Shown: positions 7,432 to 15,858 of the stretch, piece by piece
Layout: each line of letters begins with the position of its first letter
How positions within the stretch are numbered: the first letter of the stretch is position 1
Assembly (NCBI RefSeq): GCF_001305295.1
Contig: NZ_LJSI01000026.1
Coordinates: 124,001-188,000 of the forward strand
DNA: 64,000 nt
Direction: 5' to 3'
Source: Neptunomonas antarctica
GTDB taxonomy: Bacteria; Pseudomonadota; Gammaproteobacteria; Pseudomonadales; Balneatricaceae
Made by a program: the position numbers and the translations under genes
The notes under the pieces: generated by a model
What the model saw: only the letters and a program-made list of their open reading frames with translations
The model's database searches: none
What the model was told of the DNA's origin: nothing

Positions 7432-8895
7432 TCACACACCCCATTTCGGAATATGATGGCTACCCATACTGATGCAAACGTTCTTTGGTTCACAGAAAAT
7501 TTCATAGCTGTAAGTACCGCCTTCACGCCCGGTACCCGAGGCTTTCATGCCACCAAAGGGCGTACGAAGATCACGAACGTTTTGGCTGTTTACGAACAAC
7601 ATACCGGCTTCTATCCGATGAGCAATACGATGCACCTTGCCATTGTCCTGAGTCCATAAATAAGACGCCAGGCCATAATCATTGTCATTCGCCATGCGAA
7701 TCACATCTTCTTCGTCTTTAAATGGAATCAATACAGCAACGGGGCCGAAGATCTCTTCTCGTGCAATGCGCATGTCGTTAGTGACATCACGGAATGCCGT
7801 TGGCCGAATAAAATGACCGCCTTTCAGGTGATCAGGCAATTCTGCGGTTGGTTTTTCAGGGCCACCAGCAATAAGAGTAGCCCCCTCTTCGATACCCGTT
7901 TGGATATAACCTGTGACTTTTTCCCAGTGTGATTGGCTGATCAATGAACCTACTTTGGTGTTTATATCAGTGGGATCACCGACTTCAATTTTGTTAGTGC
8001 GTTCAGCAAAGTCTTTGCAGAACCTGTCGTAAATTGTTTCCTGCACGAAGATACGAGAACCCGCCGTACAGCGCTCGCCATTGATAGAGAAAATACCGAA
8101 TATCGCAGCATCCAGCGCACGCTCGTAATCACAGTCATCGAATATCATTACCGGTGACTTACCACCCAATTCCATCGAGAACTTCTTCAAGCCTGCCGTA
8201 GCAATAATGTGCTTGCCTGTTGATGTACCGCCGGTGAAGGAGATAGCCGCAACATCAGGGTTAGTGATCAAAGCGTTACCGGTGGTCGCACCAAAACCGT
8301 GAACAATATTGAATACGCCAGCAGGCACCCCGGCTTCCAGGGCCAGTCTACCGAGAAAATCGGTGGTCAGAGGAGACAATTCAGATTGCTTCATCACTGC
8401 GGTATTACCGAGCGCCAAACAAGGAGCCAATTTCCAGGTCCCTGTCATAAAGGGCACGTTCCAAGGGGAAATAAGCGCACAAACACCCGTTGGCTGATAC
8501 AAAGAATAGTTCAGCATCTGATCGTCCATAGGATAAGTATGACCACTCATTTGCTTCGCCATTTCAGCAAAGAAATAGAAATTATTAGAGGCCCGGGGTA
8601 TCAGTGCATTTTGTGTCTGGTACAGAGGCAAACCTGTATCGGCCGTTTCCATTTGAGCCAATTCTTCAACATTAGCGGCGATTAGATCACCCAGATTGGT
8701 AATAATTTTTGAACGCTTTGCGACGGGCATATTCGCCCAGGCGGGAAAGGCTGCTTTGGCCGCCGCCACCGCTTCAGCCACTTGTGCGTCAGAGGCATGT
8801 GCAACTTCAGCCAGGACTTCGCCTGTTGCTGGATTAAGCGTTTCAAAGGTTTCTTTGCTTTCAACCCATTTTCCGTTGATCAAATTTTTTATCAT
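7432..8895 (-). CDS. hpaE: 5-carboxymethyl-2-hydroxymuconic-semialdehyde dehydrogenase
   Basis: 487 residues from the ATG at 8895 (MIKNLINGKWVESK); a longer frame reaches 8940 but lacks the family start. It is an NAD-dependent aldehyde dehydrogenase with catalytic Glu in KFSMELGGKSPV and catalytic Cys in SINGERCTAGSRIF, and it ends in ISMGSHHIPKWGV exactly as HpaE does. It oxidises the HpaD ring-cleavage product. It is the first gene of the leftward operon, with a TTGACA promoter and an operator upstream. Confidence 0.95.
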   Translation of the reverse strand: MIKNLINGKWVESKETFETLNPATGEVLAEVAHASDAQVAEAVAAAKAAFPAWANMPVAKRSKIITNLGDLIAANVEELAQMETADTGLPLYQTQNALIPRASNNFYFFAEMAKQMSGHTYPMDDQMLNYSLYQPTGVCALISPWNVPFMTGTWKLAPCLALGNTAVMKQSELSPLTTDFLGRLALEAGVPAGVFNIVHGFGATTGNALITNPDVAAISFTGGTSTGKHIIATAGLKKFSMELGGKSPVMIFDDCDYERALDAAIFGIFSINGERCTAGSRIFVQETIYDRFCKDFAERTNKIEVGDPTDINTKVGSLISQSHWEKVTGYIQTGIEEGATLIAGGPEKPTAELPDHLKGGHFIRPTAFRDVTNDMRIAREEIFGPVAVLIPFKDEEDVIRMANDNDYGLASYLWTQDNGKVHRIAHRIEAGMLFVNSQNVRDLRTPFGGMKASGTGREGGTYSYEIFCEPKNVCISMGSHHIPKWGV

Positions 8896-8988
8896 TTTTA
8901 TCGTCTCTTTAAAGCAGATTGTCTTCCCGCTCTCTTTCAAATCCCTTTTAAAAAGTGATGTAGAAAGAAATTAAAGCGGTGAAACTCA

Positions 8989-9000
8989 TTAACATGTTAA
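8989..9000. promoter_or_regulatory. hpaR: Predicted HpaR operator, hpaE side
   Basis: The perfect 12-base palindrome TTAACATGTTAA, placed just after the predicted -10 of the hpaE promoter. An identical copy is at 9158-9169. Confidence 0.75.
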
Positions 9001-9002
9001 GT

Positions 9003-9031
9003 AAATTATTACTCATAGCTCAAATTGTCAA
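9003..9031 (-). promoter_or_regulatory. Predicted hpaE promoter
   Basis: A perfect -35 TTGACA at 9031-9026 (minus strand), a 17-base spacer and a weak -10 TAATTT at 9008-9003. The operator palindrome begins 3 bases further on, at the expected transcription start, which fits repression by HpaR. Confidence 0.6.
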
Positions 9032-9126
9032 GGCACGAACACAGAAAATCTGCCTCTATAAAAAAATTTCTTTCAATCACTTTTTAAATATCGCCTCTCT
9101 TTTTAAGTCGCTGTCACTTTTTTGAG

Positions 9127-9156
9127 TTGACAGCAGAGCTCTATTACGCAAATATA
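9127..9156 (+). promoter_or_regulatory. Predicted hpaG1 promoter
   Basis: A perfect -35 TTGACA at 9127-9132 and an AT-rich -10 region around 9150-9156 (AAATATA). The operator starts 25 bases after the -35 box, the same spacing as on the hpaE side. Confidence 0.5.
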
Positions 9157-9157
9157 G

Positions 9158-9169
9158 TTAACATGTTAA
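9158..9169. promoter_or_regulatory. hpaR: Predicted HpaR operator, hpaG1 side
   Basis: Second perfect TTAACATGTTAA palindrome, 21 bases before the hpaG1 start codon. Confidence 0.75.
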
Positions 9170-9190
9170 GCACATCAGGATACTGACTCC

Positions 9191-9928
9191 ATGTACCATT
9201 ACAGAATAAAAAAACACGGCAAAGTGGCGAGCCTTCAAGTCGAAACGGCGGGTGAAGTCCCACTGGAAAACGCCCTACTTCCTGCCGTCAATGGTGCCGT
9301 CATTGGCGTGGCGCTGAATGACAAAACCTTATATAACTCGTTAGAAAAACAATTCAACCAGAAGCCTCATGTCAGCCCACCAAAAACACCGGTGTTGCAC
9401 ATCAAAACCGATAATACGCATATTGGGTATGGGGACACTATTCGTATCCCGACCACGATGGGCGCAGTTTTTGCGGGTCCATCCCTTGGTATTGTGATGG
9501 GCAAGAAAGCCTGCCGCGTTACACAGGAAAATGCTCATGACTACATTCAGGGTTACACCATTGTTAATGAAGTGAGCCTCGCTGAAACCTCTTTTTACCG
9601 GCCGGCTGTTAAAGCGAAATGCCGCGATACCTTTTGTCCGATCGGGCCTTGGGTTATCGATGCATCTGATGTCGACAATGCGCAAGACTTAAAAATTTCA
9701 ACCTACATCAATGATGAGCTTTGCCACGAAACGAACACCGATCAAATGGTTCATAGCATCGAGAAAATAGTCGCTTATATCAGCAGTTTTATCACCCTGG
9801 AAGTGGGCGACATGATTATCGCAGGCACACCACTACGCACCGAAAGCCTTGAAATTAAGGCGGGTGATGTAGTTGCGGTCGAGATCGAAAAGATTGGCCG
9901 TCTCGTTAACTCAGTTGCCGCAGAATAG
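9191..9928 (+). CDS. hpaG1: HpaG N-terminal-type subunit (isomerase/decarboxylase)
   Basis: 245 residues of the fumarylacetoacetate hydrolase fold (TPVLHIKTDNTHIGYGDTIRIP ... YTIVNEVSLAETSFYRPAVKAKCRDTFCPIGPW ... MIIAGTP). It corresponds to the N-terminal half of the bifunctional E. coli HpaG, which decarboxylates 5-oxopent-3-ene-1,2,5-tricarboxylate and isomerises the product. Here the halves are separate genes, 12 bases apart, so the enzyme is probably a heteromer. First gene of the rightward hpa operon. Confidence 0.9.
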   Translation: MYHYRIKKHGKVASLQVETAGEVPLENALLPAVNGAVIGVALNDKTLYNSLEKQFNQKPHVSPPKTPVLHIKTDNTHIGYGDTIRIPTTMGAVFAGPSLGIVMGKKACRVTQENAHDYIQGYTIVNEVSLAETSFYRPAVKAKCRDTFCPIGPWVIDASDVDNAQDLKISTYINDELCHETNTDQMVHSIEKIVAYISSFITLEVGDMIIAGTPLRTESLEIKAGDVVAVEIEKIGRLVNSVAAE

Positions 9929-9940
9929 GGAATCAAAAGC

Positions 9941-10708
9941 ATGAAACGCGCAAAAATTTTACTCAATGAAGAAACCCTTAATGTGACCGTAAACGATGCG
10001 GGTCAGGTTGTGACAGAGCAAGGTGCTGTATTAGAAGAAGGTACTTTCACTTGGTTGCCTCCCTGTGAAGGCAAGGCATTTGTACTAGCCATTAACTATG
10101 CAGATCATGCAGCAGAACTGTCTTTCAACGCACCAGAAGAGCCTTTAGTGTTCTTGAAATCCAGCAATACCTTGATTGGTCACGATCAAAAGACCTATCA
10201 GCCGGACAATATCGATTACATGCACTATGAATGTGAGCTTGTCGTGGTTATCGGTAAAGAAGCGAAAAACGTCTCACTTGAAGACGCTATGGATTATGTG
10301 GGTGGCTATACAGTGGGTAACGACTACGCCATTCGGGATTATCTGGAAAACTACTACCGCCCTAACCTGCGCGTAAAAAGCCGTGATACCTGTACACCCA
10401 TTGGCCCTTATATTATTGACGCAGCCGATGTTCCAGACCCTCACAACCTTATGATACGCACCTATATTAATGGTGAGCTGAAGCAAGAAGGCTCAACCAA
10501 AGATCTGATTTTCAACGTACCTTATCTCGTGTCCTACCTGAGTAACATCATGACGCTCACACCGGGTGACATGATCTTTACGGGCACACCCGAAGGCCTT
10601 GCCCATGTGTACCCCGGCGATGAAGTCATTGTCGAAGTAGAAGGCGTTGGTGCGCTTAAAAACACCATTATTTCAGAAACGGAATACGTGAACAGCCTGG
10701 CTGGTTAA
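9941..10708 (+). CDS. hpaG2: HpaG C-terminal-type subunit (isomerase/decarboxylase)
   Basis: 255 residues, FAH family: LAINYADHAAELSFNAPEEPLVFLKSSNTLIG, the metal-site region YMHYECELVVVIGKEAKNV, GNDYAIRDYLENYYRPNLRVKSRDTCTPIGP and MIFTGTPEGLAHVYPGD. It corresponds to the C-terminal half of HpaG. It acts with HpaG1 to give 2-oxohept-3-ene-1,7-dioate, the substrate of the hydratase encoded next. The EXE-type metal ligands are present in YECELV. Confidence 0.92.
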   Translation: MKRAKILLNEETLNVTVNDAGQVVTEQGAVLEEGTFTWLPPCEGKAFVLAINYADHAAELSFNAPEEPLVFLKSSNTLIGHDQKTYQPDNIDYMHYECELVVVIGKEAKNVSLEDAMDYVGGYTVGNDYAIRDYLENYYRPNLRVKSRDTCTPIGPYIIDAADVPDPHNLMIRTYINGELKQEGSTKDLIFNVPYLVSYLSNIMTLTPGDMIFTGTPEGLAHVYPGDEVIVEVEGVGALKNTIISETEYVNSLAG

Positions 10709-10778
10709 TGGGCGGCTAATTGCTTAACAAGCGTCCTAAGCAATCTTCTACATTAAGGGACGAAATAAGGAACTAATC

Positions 10779-11582
10779 ATGCTATCACCCGACATTATTA
10801 AACAGTGTGCTCAACGTCTCCATCAAGCGGAAAAAGAGCGTGTACAGATCCGCCAGATTTCATTGGATTACCCCAATATCGCCATTGAAGACGCCTATGC
10901 GATTCAAAGCGAATGGCTCAAAATCAAGCTGGCAGAGGGTCGTAAAATCATCGGCCACAAGATAGGTTTGACTTCGCGAGCCATGCAGCAAAGCTCGCAA
11001 ATTGACGAGCCCGACTACGGTACTTTGTTAGACGATATGCTCTACCACGACGGTTGCGAAATCGAAACGGATAAATTCATCGTGCCACGCATCGAAGTGG
11101 AATTGGCTTTTATCCTGAAAAAACCGTTAAGAGGCCCAAATTGCACCATGTTCGATGTTTATGATGCGACAGGCTATGTGGTGCCGGCCCTTGAGCTAAT
11201 CGACGCCCGCAGTCAATCCATCGACCCGGAAACCAAGCGCCCTCGTTTGGTGTTCGACACCATTTCAGATAACGCCGCAAACGCTGCCATTATTCTGGGT
11301 GGCCGTCCTATCAAGATAGATGAAATGGATTTACGCTGGGTCTCGGCCATTATGCAGCGTAACGGTGTAATCGAAGAAACAGGGGTTGCCGCCGGTGTAT
11401 TGAACCATCCTGCCAATGGCGTTTCCTGGTTAGCGAACAAGCTTCATCCGTTTGGTGTAGAGCTGGAAGCAGGCCAAATCATTCTGGGTGGCTCTTTCAC
11501 TCGCCCAACGCCAGCCCGTAAAGGCGACACTTTCACTGTCGATTATGGCCCACTGGGTACCGTATCTTGTCACTTTAAATAA
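10779..11582 (+). CDS. hpaH: 2-oxo-hepta-3-ene-1,7-dioate hydratase
   Basis: 267 residues, FAH/MhpD-like hydratase. Conserved [39 protein letters not shown] (metal site), and [23 protein letters not shown] are as in HpaH. It adds water to form 4-hydroxy-2-oxoheptanedioate for HpaI. The 70-base gap from hpaG2 contains a small TTGCTTA/TAAGCAA hairpin but no clear terminator. Confidence 0.95.
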   Translation: MLSPDIIKQCAQRLHQAEKERVQIRQISLDYPNIAIEDAYAIQSEWLKIKLAEGRKIIGHKIGLTSRAMQQSSQIDEPDYGTLLDDMLYHDGCEIETDKFIVPRIEVELAFILKKPLRGPNCTMFDVYDATGYVVPALELIDARSQSIDPETKRPRLVFDTISDNAANAAIILGGRPIKIDEMDLRWVSAIMQRNGVIEETGVAAGVLNHPANGVSWLANKLHPFGVELEAGQIILGGSFTRPTPARKGDTFTVDYGPLGTVSCHFK

Positions 11583-11607
11583 CAATAAAAAAAGAAAGGA
11601 TAACGGC

Positions 11608-12441
11608 ATGAGCGCGCCAAAAAACACCTTTAAAATAGCCCTGAGTAATCAACAAAATCAGATTGGTTTATGGCTCGGTCTTGCTAATTCATACACCGCT
11701 GAGCTGATTGCCTCAGCGGGGTTTGACTGGTTATTAATCGATGCGGAACACGCGCCCAATACCCTGCAAACCATCGTAGGTCAGTTGCAAGCCATTGCGC
11801 CTTACCGCAGCCATCCGATTGTGCGCCCGGCGTGGGCGGATCATGTCAGTTTGAAGCAAATATTGGATCTGGGCGTTCAGACCATCTTAGCACCTATGAT
11901 CGATAGTGCTGAGCAGGCAGAGCAAGTAGTGAAAGCAACCCGCTACCCGCCGCAGGGTATTCGTGGTGTCGGCAGCGCTCTGGCACGGGCTTCGCAGTTT
12001 AACCGCACACCTGATTATTTGACCACAGCGAACGATCAAATCTGTGTACTGATTCAAATCGAAACCACTATAGGCGTTGCGGCGCTGGACGATATTCTCG
12101 ATGTAGATGGCGTTGACGGTGTCTTTATAGGGCCTGCAGATTTAAGCGCGTCCATGGGCTTTATCGGACAACCGAACCATCCTGAAGTAGTCGCCGTGAT
12201 TGAAGCATGCATTGCTAAGATTGTCGCTAAGGGCAAAGCCCCGGGCATTTTGATGGCAGATGAAAAACAAGCGAAACGCTACATAGAACAAGGTGCCTTG
12301 TTTGTAGCGGTGGGCAGCGATACCGGCTTATTAATGAATAGCACCAAAGCCCTAACACAAAAGTTCATGCCCTCCTTAGATGACGCGCCTGATGGCACTT
12401 CAGATGGCGATGCGAATCAAGGAGGCGGCTCCGTCTATTAA
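11608..12441 (+). CDS. hpaI: 4-hydroxy-2-oxoheptane-1,7-dioate aldolase
   Basis: 277 residues from the ATG at 11608, with AAAGGATAA upstream; the frame extends 5' to 11488 inside hpaH, without family similarity. A TIM-barrel class II pyruvate aldolase: [21 protein letters not shown] (Arg that binds pyruvate), [17 protein letters not shown] and [14 protein letters not shown] (Glu and Asp metal ligands). It yields pyruvate and succinic semialdehyde, the end of the Hpa pathway. About 20 Asp/Gly-rich residues extend the usual C-terminus ([16 protein letters not shown]). Confidence 0.95.
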   Translation: MSAPKNTFKIALSNQQNQIGLWLGLANSYTAELIASAGFDWLLIDAEHAPNTLQTIVGQLQAIAPYRSHPIVRPAWADHVSLKQILDLGVQTILAPMIDSAEQAEQVVKATRYPPQGIRGVGSALARASQFNRTPDYLTTANDQICVLIQIETTIGVAALDDILDVDGVDGVFIGPADLSASMGFIGQPNHPEVVAVIEACIAKIVAKGKAPGILMADEKQAKRYIEQGALFVAVGSDTGLLMNSTKALTQKFMPSLDDAPDGTSDGDANQGGGSVY

Positions 12442-12461
12442 AATAAGAGAGAACGAATCCT

Positions 12462-12920
12462 ATGATGCTGTCTAGCTATCCTTTTTATCTCGCCAATAAG
12501 CCGGTTCATGCTAATAAAGAGCTGGCTGTATTAAATAAATACAGTAACGAAGTAGCGACCTATGTGGCCATCGCCAGTACCCAAGACATAGATAAAGCGA
12601 TAGGGGCTGCAGATAATGCAAAACACGCCATACGAGCCCTACCCGCTTATAAACGTCAGACTATACTGCAACATTGCATTACTCGCTTTAAAAAACGTTT
12701 CGAATAGCTGGCTTATGCCCTTTGTGTTGAAGCAGGCAAACCTATTAAATACTCTCGTGGTGAAGTTACTCATTTAATCGATACTTTTCAGGTCGCCGCT
12801 GAAGAAGCGACACGCATCTATGGTGGAGTGAAAGACAGCGGCTTAGGCCGTGAAGGAGTACGTTTTGCCATTGAAGATATAACAGAGCTAAAACTCATGG
12901 TGCTTAGAACGCCTAAATAA
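12462..12920 (+). pseudogene. Aldehyde dehydrogenase pseudogene (stop plus large internal deletion)
   Basis: Codons from 12462 give an ALDH N-terminus (YPFYLANKPVHANKELAVL ... ALPAYKRQTILQHCITRF). An in-frame TAG follows at 12705-12707. The same frame continues as [20 protein letters not shown] and then jumps, without frame loss, into the C-terminal [19 protein letters not shown] and a natural stop at 12918-12920. The whole catalytic core (roughly 300 residues with the Glu and Cys) is missing. Its place after hpaI suggests it once oxidised succinic semialdehyde, the HpaI product; that is inference. Confidence 0.85.
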
Positions 12921-12943
12921 AAACTTCTGACGCTTTATTAAAA

Positions 12944-12983
12944 GCCGATAATCTCTTTTTCAAATGAGGTTGTCGGTTTTTTT
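12944..12983 (+). terminator. Terminator of the hpaG1-G2-H-I transcript
   Basis: Arms GCCGATAATCTC (12944-12955) and GAGGTTGTCGGT (12966-12977) pair with wobble and are followed by an unbroken T run. Confidence 0.75.
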
Positions 12984-13139
12984 ATTTCCAACTGCACAAT
13001 ATGAGCAACCACTCTTTATAAAAAGAGCGCGCAGAAACAATGATAATTGCATACAATCAACAACTTAAATCTTGCAATATTATTACTCACGCTGGTATTT
13101 TTCTACAGCTTCTAAGCAATTCGAGATGAATCTTACTAA

Positions 13140-14090
13140 ATGACTAAACTAAGCCCGCGTGCTCTTGAATACCTGAATGCCGTAGCCCGTTTCGGGTCGT
13201 TGCGTAAGGCCGCTGCTAAGCTGAATGTAGATCCCTCAGCAATTAGTCGTCTCTTAGCTCTGTTAGAAGAAGAAGTCGGCTTACCACTTTGGGAACGGAG
13301 TAATCAGGGTAGTCGTATAACCATGGTAGGAAACGAGCTACTCGACTACTACCGCCAGATTCAGGCAAGCGAAGCTGCCACGTTATCGCGTATTTATGAC
13401 CTGCGGGGACTACGTAAGGGTAAGGTGAAAATCGCTGTTGGGGAAGGTTTTATCGCGGACCTTATCTCCGCCCCCTTGCAAGATTTCATAAGCCGTTATC
13501 CAGGCATTCAAATCAGCGTCGAAATGGCGGGAGCGAATGAGGCGATCCAACTTATCAAGGACGATCAGGTAGACTTTGGTATTGTCTATGCCTGCCCAGA
13601 AGCAGTCGACTTACGATGTCATGTTGAAAGACGCCACCCACTAGATCTGATTGCTCCGCCAGATCATCCCTTAGTAGCGACCAACCAACCGGTAAATTTC
13701 AAGGATATACGTCAATATCCACTTGCATTGATCGACAGTGAATTCGGTATGGGTCGCCTGGTCCGTCTGACCGAAGAAGTTGAGCACATCCGTTTTGTCC
13801 CGAGCTTACGCACCAACTCGGTCTCTGTATTGAAAAATTTTGTGGCCTCTGGACTGGGGATAACCTTTATGCCTCAACTCACTGTTGAAGCTGAGATCCG
13901 GGCAGGAATTATCCGCTCATTAGCAGTCAATCATCCGCTGCTATCTGAAGCAAAGGCCAAAGTGGTCAGTCATAATAGGCGCGAATTGACCCTCCCGGCA
14001 GAAGCTTTAATGAAGCACCTACAAAGCAGCATGAGCTTTCTTAATGAAGACGCCCCTCTTCTCAGCACTCCCTTTTCTAAAAACCGATAG
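13140..14090 (+). CDS. LysR-family transcriptional regulator
   Basis: 316 residues. Winged helix at about 5-63 (ALEYLNAVARFGSLRKAAAKLNVDPSAISRLLALLEEEVGLPLWER), then an inducer-binding domain from about 90 (GKVKIAVGEGFIADLISAPL ... VSVLKNFVASGLGITFMPQL). It lies directly upstream of, and in the same direction as, the TRAP/dipeptidase genes, and a perfect inverted repeat is in the gap between them, so it probably controls that operon. The ligand is unknown. Confidence 0.85.
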   Translation: MTKLSPRALEYLNAVARFGSLRKAAAKLNVDPSAISRLLALLEEEVGLPLWERSNQGSRITMVGNELLDYYRQIQASEAATLSRIYDLRGLRKGKVKIAVGEGFIADLISAPLQDFISRYPGIQISVEMAGANEAIQLIKDDQVDFGIVYACPEAVDLRCHVERRHPLDLIAPPDHPLVATNQPVNFKDIRQYPLALIDSEFGMGRLVRLTEEVEHIRFVPSLRTNSVSVLKNFVASGLGITFMPQLTVEAEIRAGIIRSLAVNHPLLSEAKAKVVSHNRRELTLPAEALMKHLQSSMSFLNEDAPLLSTPFSKNR

Positions 14091-14166
14091 CTTATTAAGC
14101 ATTGAGTGAGAGGTTACGATATAACACATCGCCTTCTGTTCTGAGTGAACTCGTTAACTTTACTTC

Positions 14167-14187
14167 GTGTTGACTTAAAATCAACAC
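14167..14187. promoter_or_regulatory. Inverted repeat, candidate LysR operator
   Basis: GTGTTGA, 7 bases, TCAACAC: a perfect dyad upstream of the TRAP genes, of the interrupted form that LysR proteins bind. Confidence 0.45.
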
Positions 14188-14280
14188 ATCTCTGCTTGAA
14201 TTGTCAACGCATCATCATATATGTTGTCATAAGGTCGGATTTTGACCGCCATAAAAACACTAATCTACGCGGGAAAAAAA

Positions 14281-15315
14281 ATGAAAAACAAACTTACTAT
14301 CACTGCTCGTAAGAGTCTGCTCAAAGCGTGTGCAATGGGGGTTGGTGTACTCTTAACATCACTTTCTGTTAATGCTCAAACAGACATAAACTTAAGCTAC
14401 ACGGGCACACCAGACGCAGAAAAAAATGTCTTGCATCTTTTTGCTAGTAACCTTCAACGCCTGGTTGAAGAAAAAACTAATGGCGAGCTGTCATTAAAGC
14501 TGTATCCGAACAGCATGCTCGGTGAAGAAGGTGAGCGCATGGAGCAGGTAATGAATACGCCAAGCCTGAATATTGCCTCTTTCGCCGGTATATCACCGCA
14601 GTTTCCCGAAATCTTTGTCAGTGCAATTCCATTTATGTTTTCCGATTTCGAGAAGGCACGACATTTCTTTGATGAGGGAGAGTACTGGAAAGCGGCACAA
14701 AAAGAGTTCTTCAGTCGCACTAACACGCATTTGTTAGCCGTTGTTGAAGAAGGAGGCTTCTTAGCCTTTACTAATAACAAGCGCCCGATCCACTCTCCAG
14801 AGGATTTCAAAGGTCTACGCTTCCGTGCTATGGATAAAAGCCAGGTAGCTCTATATGAGGCATTTGGTGCATCGGGCACTCCGATTCCATGGACTGAAGT
14901 TTACATGGCTCTGCGCACCGGTGTTGCTGACGGACAAATGAATCCTCCGATGTATATTATCCTTGGAAGCTTGCAGGAAGTGCAGAAATATCTAACTCTT
15001 GCCAACATACAGTACTCTGACCAGTTTCTTGTGGCTAACGACGAATTGCTGAATAGCCTCACTACTTCCCAGCGCATTGCACTGACTGAAGCAGTCACCG
15101 AGGCAAACAACATCAATCGTAAGGCGGTAGAAAGTCAGGTAGAGGACCGTATTAAATTCTTAGCCGACAATGGTATGGAAGTGTACCGCCCTACAGCCGA
15201 GGAATTAAAAGCATTTCAGAATATTAGTCAGCCGTCTTTCATAAGCTGGCTTAGTGAGCAAAATATCGATCAAAAATGGATTGATCTGGCTATAAAAGAC
15301 GCCGGTATTCAGTAA
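14281..15315 (+). CDS. TRAP transporter solute-binding protein, DctP family
   Basis: 344 residues from the ATG at 14281, the first start that gives a normal signal peptide (residues 1 to about 32, cleaved near SVNAQT). A TTG at 14242 is in frame but adds a tail before it. The mature part has DctP landmarks: LYPNSMLGEEGERMEQV, HSPEDFKGLRFRAMDKSQ, TPIPWTEVYMALRTGVADGQMNP. It catches a small acid in the periplasm and hands it to the membrane subunits encoded next. The link to a dipeptidase hints at a peptide-like ligand. Confidence 0.9.
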   Translation: MKNKLTITARKSLLKACAMGVGVLLTSLSVNAQTDINLSYTGTPDAEKNVLHLFASNLQRLVEEKTNGELSLKLYPNSMLGEEGERMEQVMNTPSLNIASFAGISPQFPEIFVSAIPFMFSDFEKARHFFDEGEYWKAAQKEFFSRTNTHLLAVVEEGGFLAFTNNKRPIHSPEDFKGLRFRAMDKSQVALYEAFGASGTPIPWTEVYMALRTGVADGQMNPPMYIILGSLQEVQKYLTLANIQYSDQFLVANDELLNSLTTSQRIALTEAVTEANNINRKAVESQVEDRIKFLADNGMEVYRPTAEELKAFQNISQPSFISWLSEQNIDQKWIDLAIKDAGIQ

Positions 15316-15369
15316 CTATCCCCAGACTACTTAGACGGTGGCTAACTGCCACCGTCGCAAGGTATTTCT

Positions 15370-15855
15370 ATGCGTATAAAACTAATAAATAAGCTATGCC
15401 AGGGATTACTGCTGATTGCATCGTCACTGTTTGTGATCAATGTCTGCGTTTTACTTTATGGTGTAGTGGCCCGCTACATGATAGGTCACTCTCCAATCTG
15501 GATGGATGAGCTGTCACGTTATCTCATAATCGGAACTGTACTACTCGTACTTGCTCCTGCCTGGCTACAAAATAAGCACATGCGTGTTGAATTCATCGAA
15601 AATTTTCTCCCCCATCAACTAGTGATATTGATAAGAGTTTATACATGGCTTCTGATGACCTTTCTAAGTGGTTATGTAGCCTGGATCAGCTGGCAATACG
15701 CGTTTTCTGTATCTCGTTTCATGACCATGGGACTTGATATCAGCAAGACCGTTCCACTTATGGCATTGCCAGTCGGCTTTGCTTGCCTCTCTCTGGTTGC
15801 TTTTCTCAAAGGCCCTCAATTAAACCGCTATAGCTCTAATAGCACAAAGGGGTAG
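15370..15855 (+). CDS. TRAP transporter small permease, DctQ
   Basis: 161 residues with four predicted membrane helices and the usual WMDELSRYLIIGTVLLVLAP block after helix 2. It supports the large permease in sodium-driven uptake. It ends 3 bases before the dctM-like start, so the two are coupled. Confidence 0.88.
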   Translation: MRIKLINKLCQGLLLIASSLFVINVCVLLYGVVARYMIGHSPIWMDELSRYLIIGTVLLVLAPAWLQNKHMRVEFIENFLPHQLVILIRVYTWLLMTFLSGYVAWISWQYAFSVSRFMTMGLDISKTVPLMALPVGFACLSLVAFLKGPQLNRYSSNSTKG

Positions 15856-15858
15856 ACC

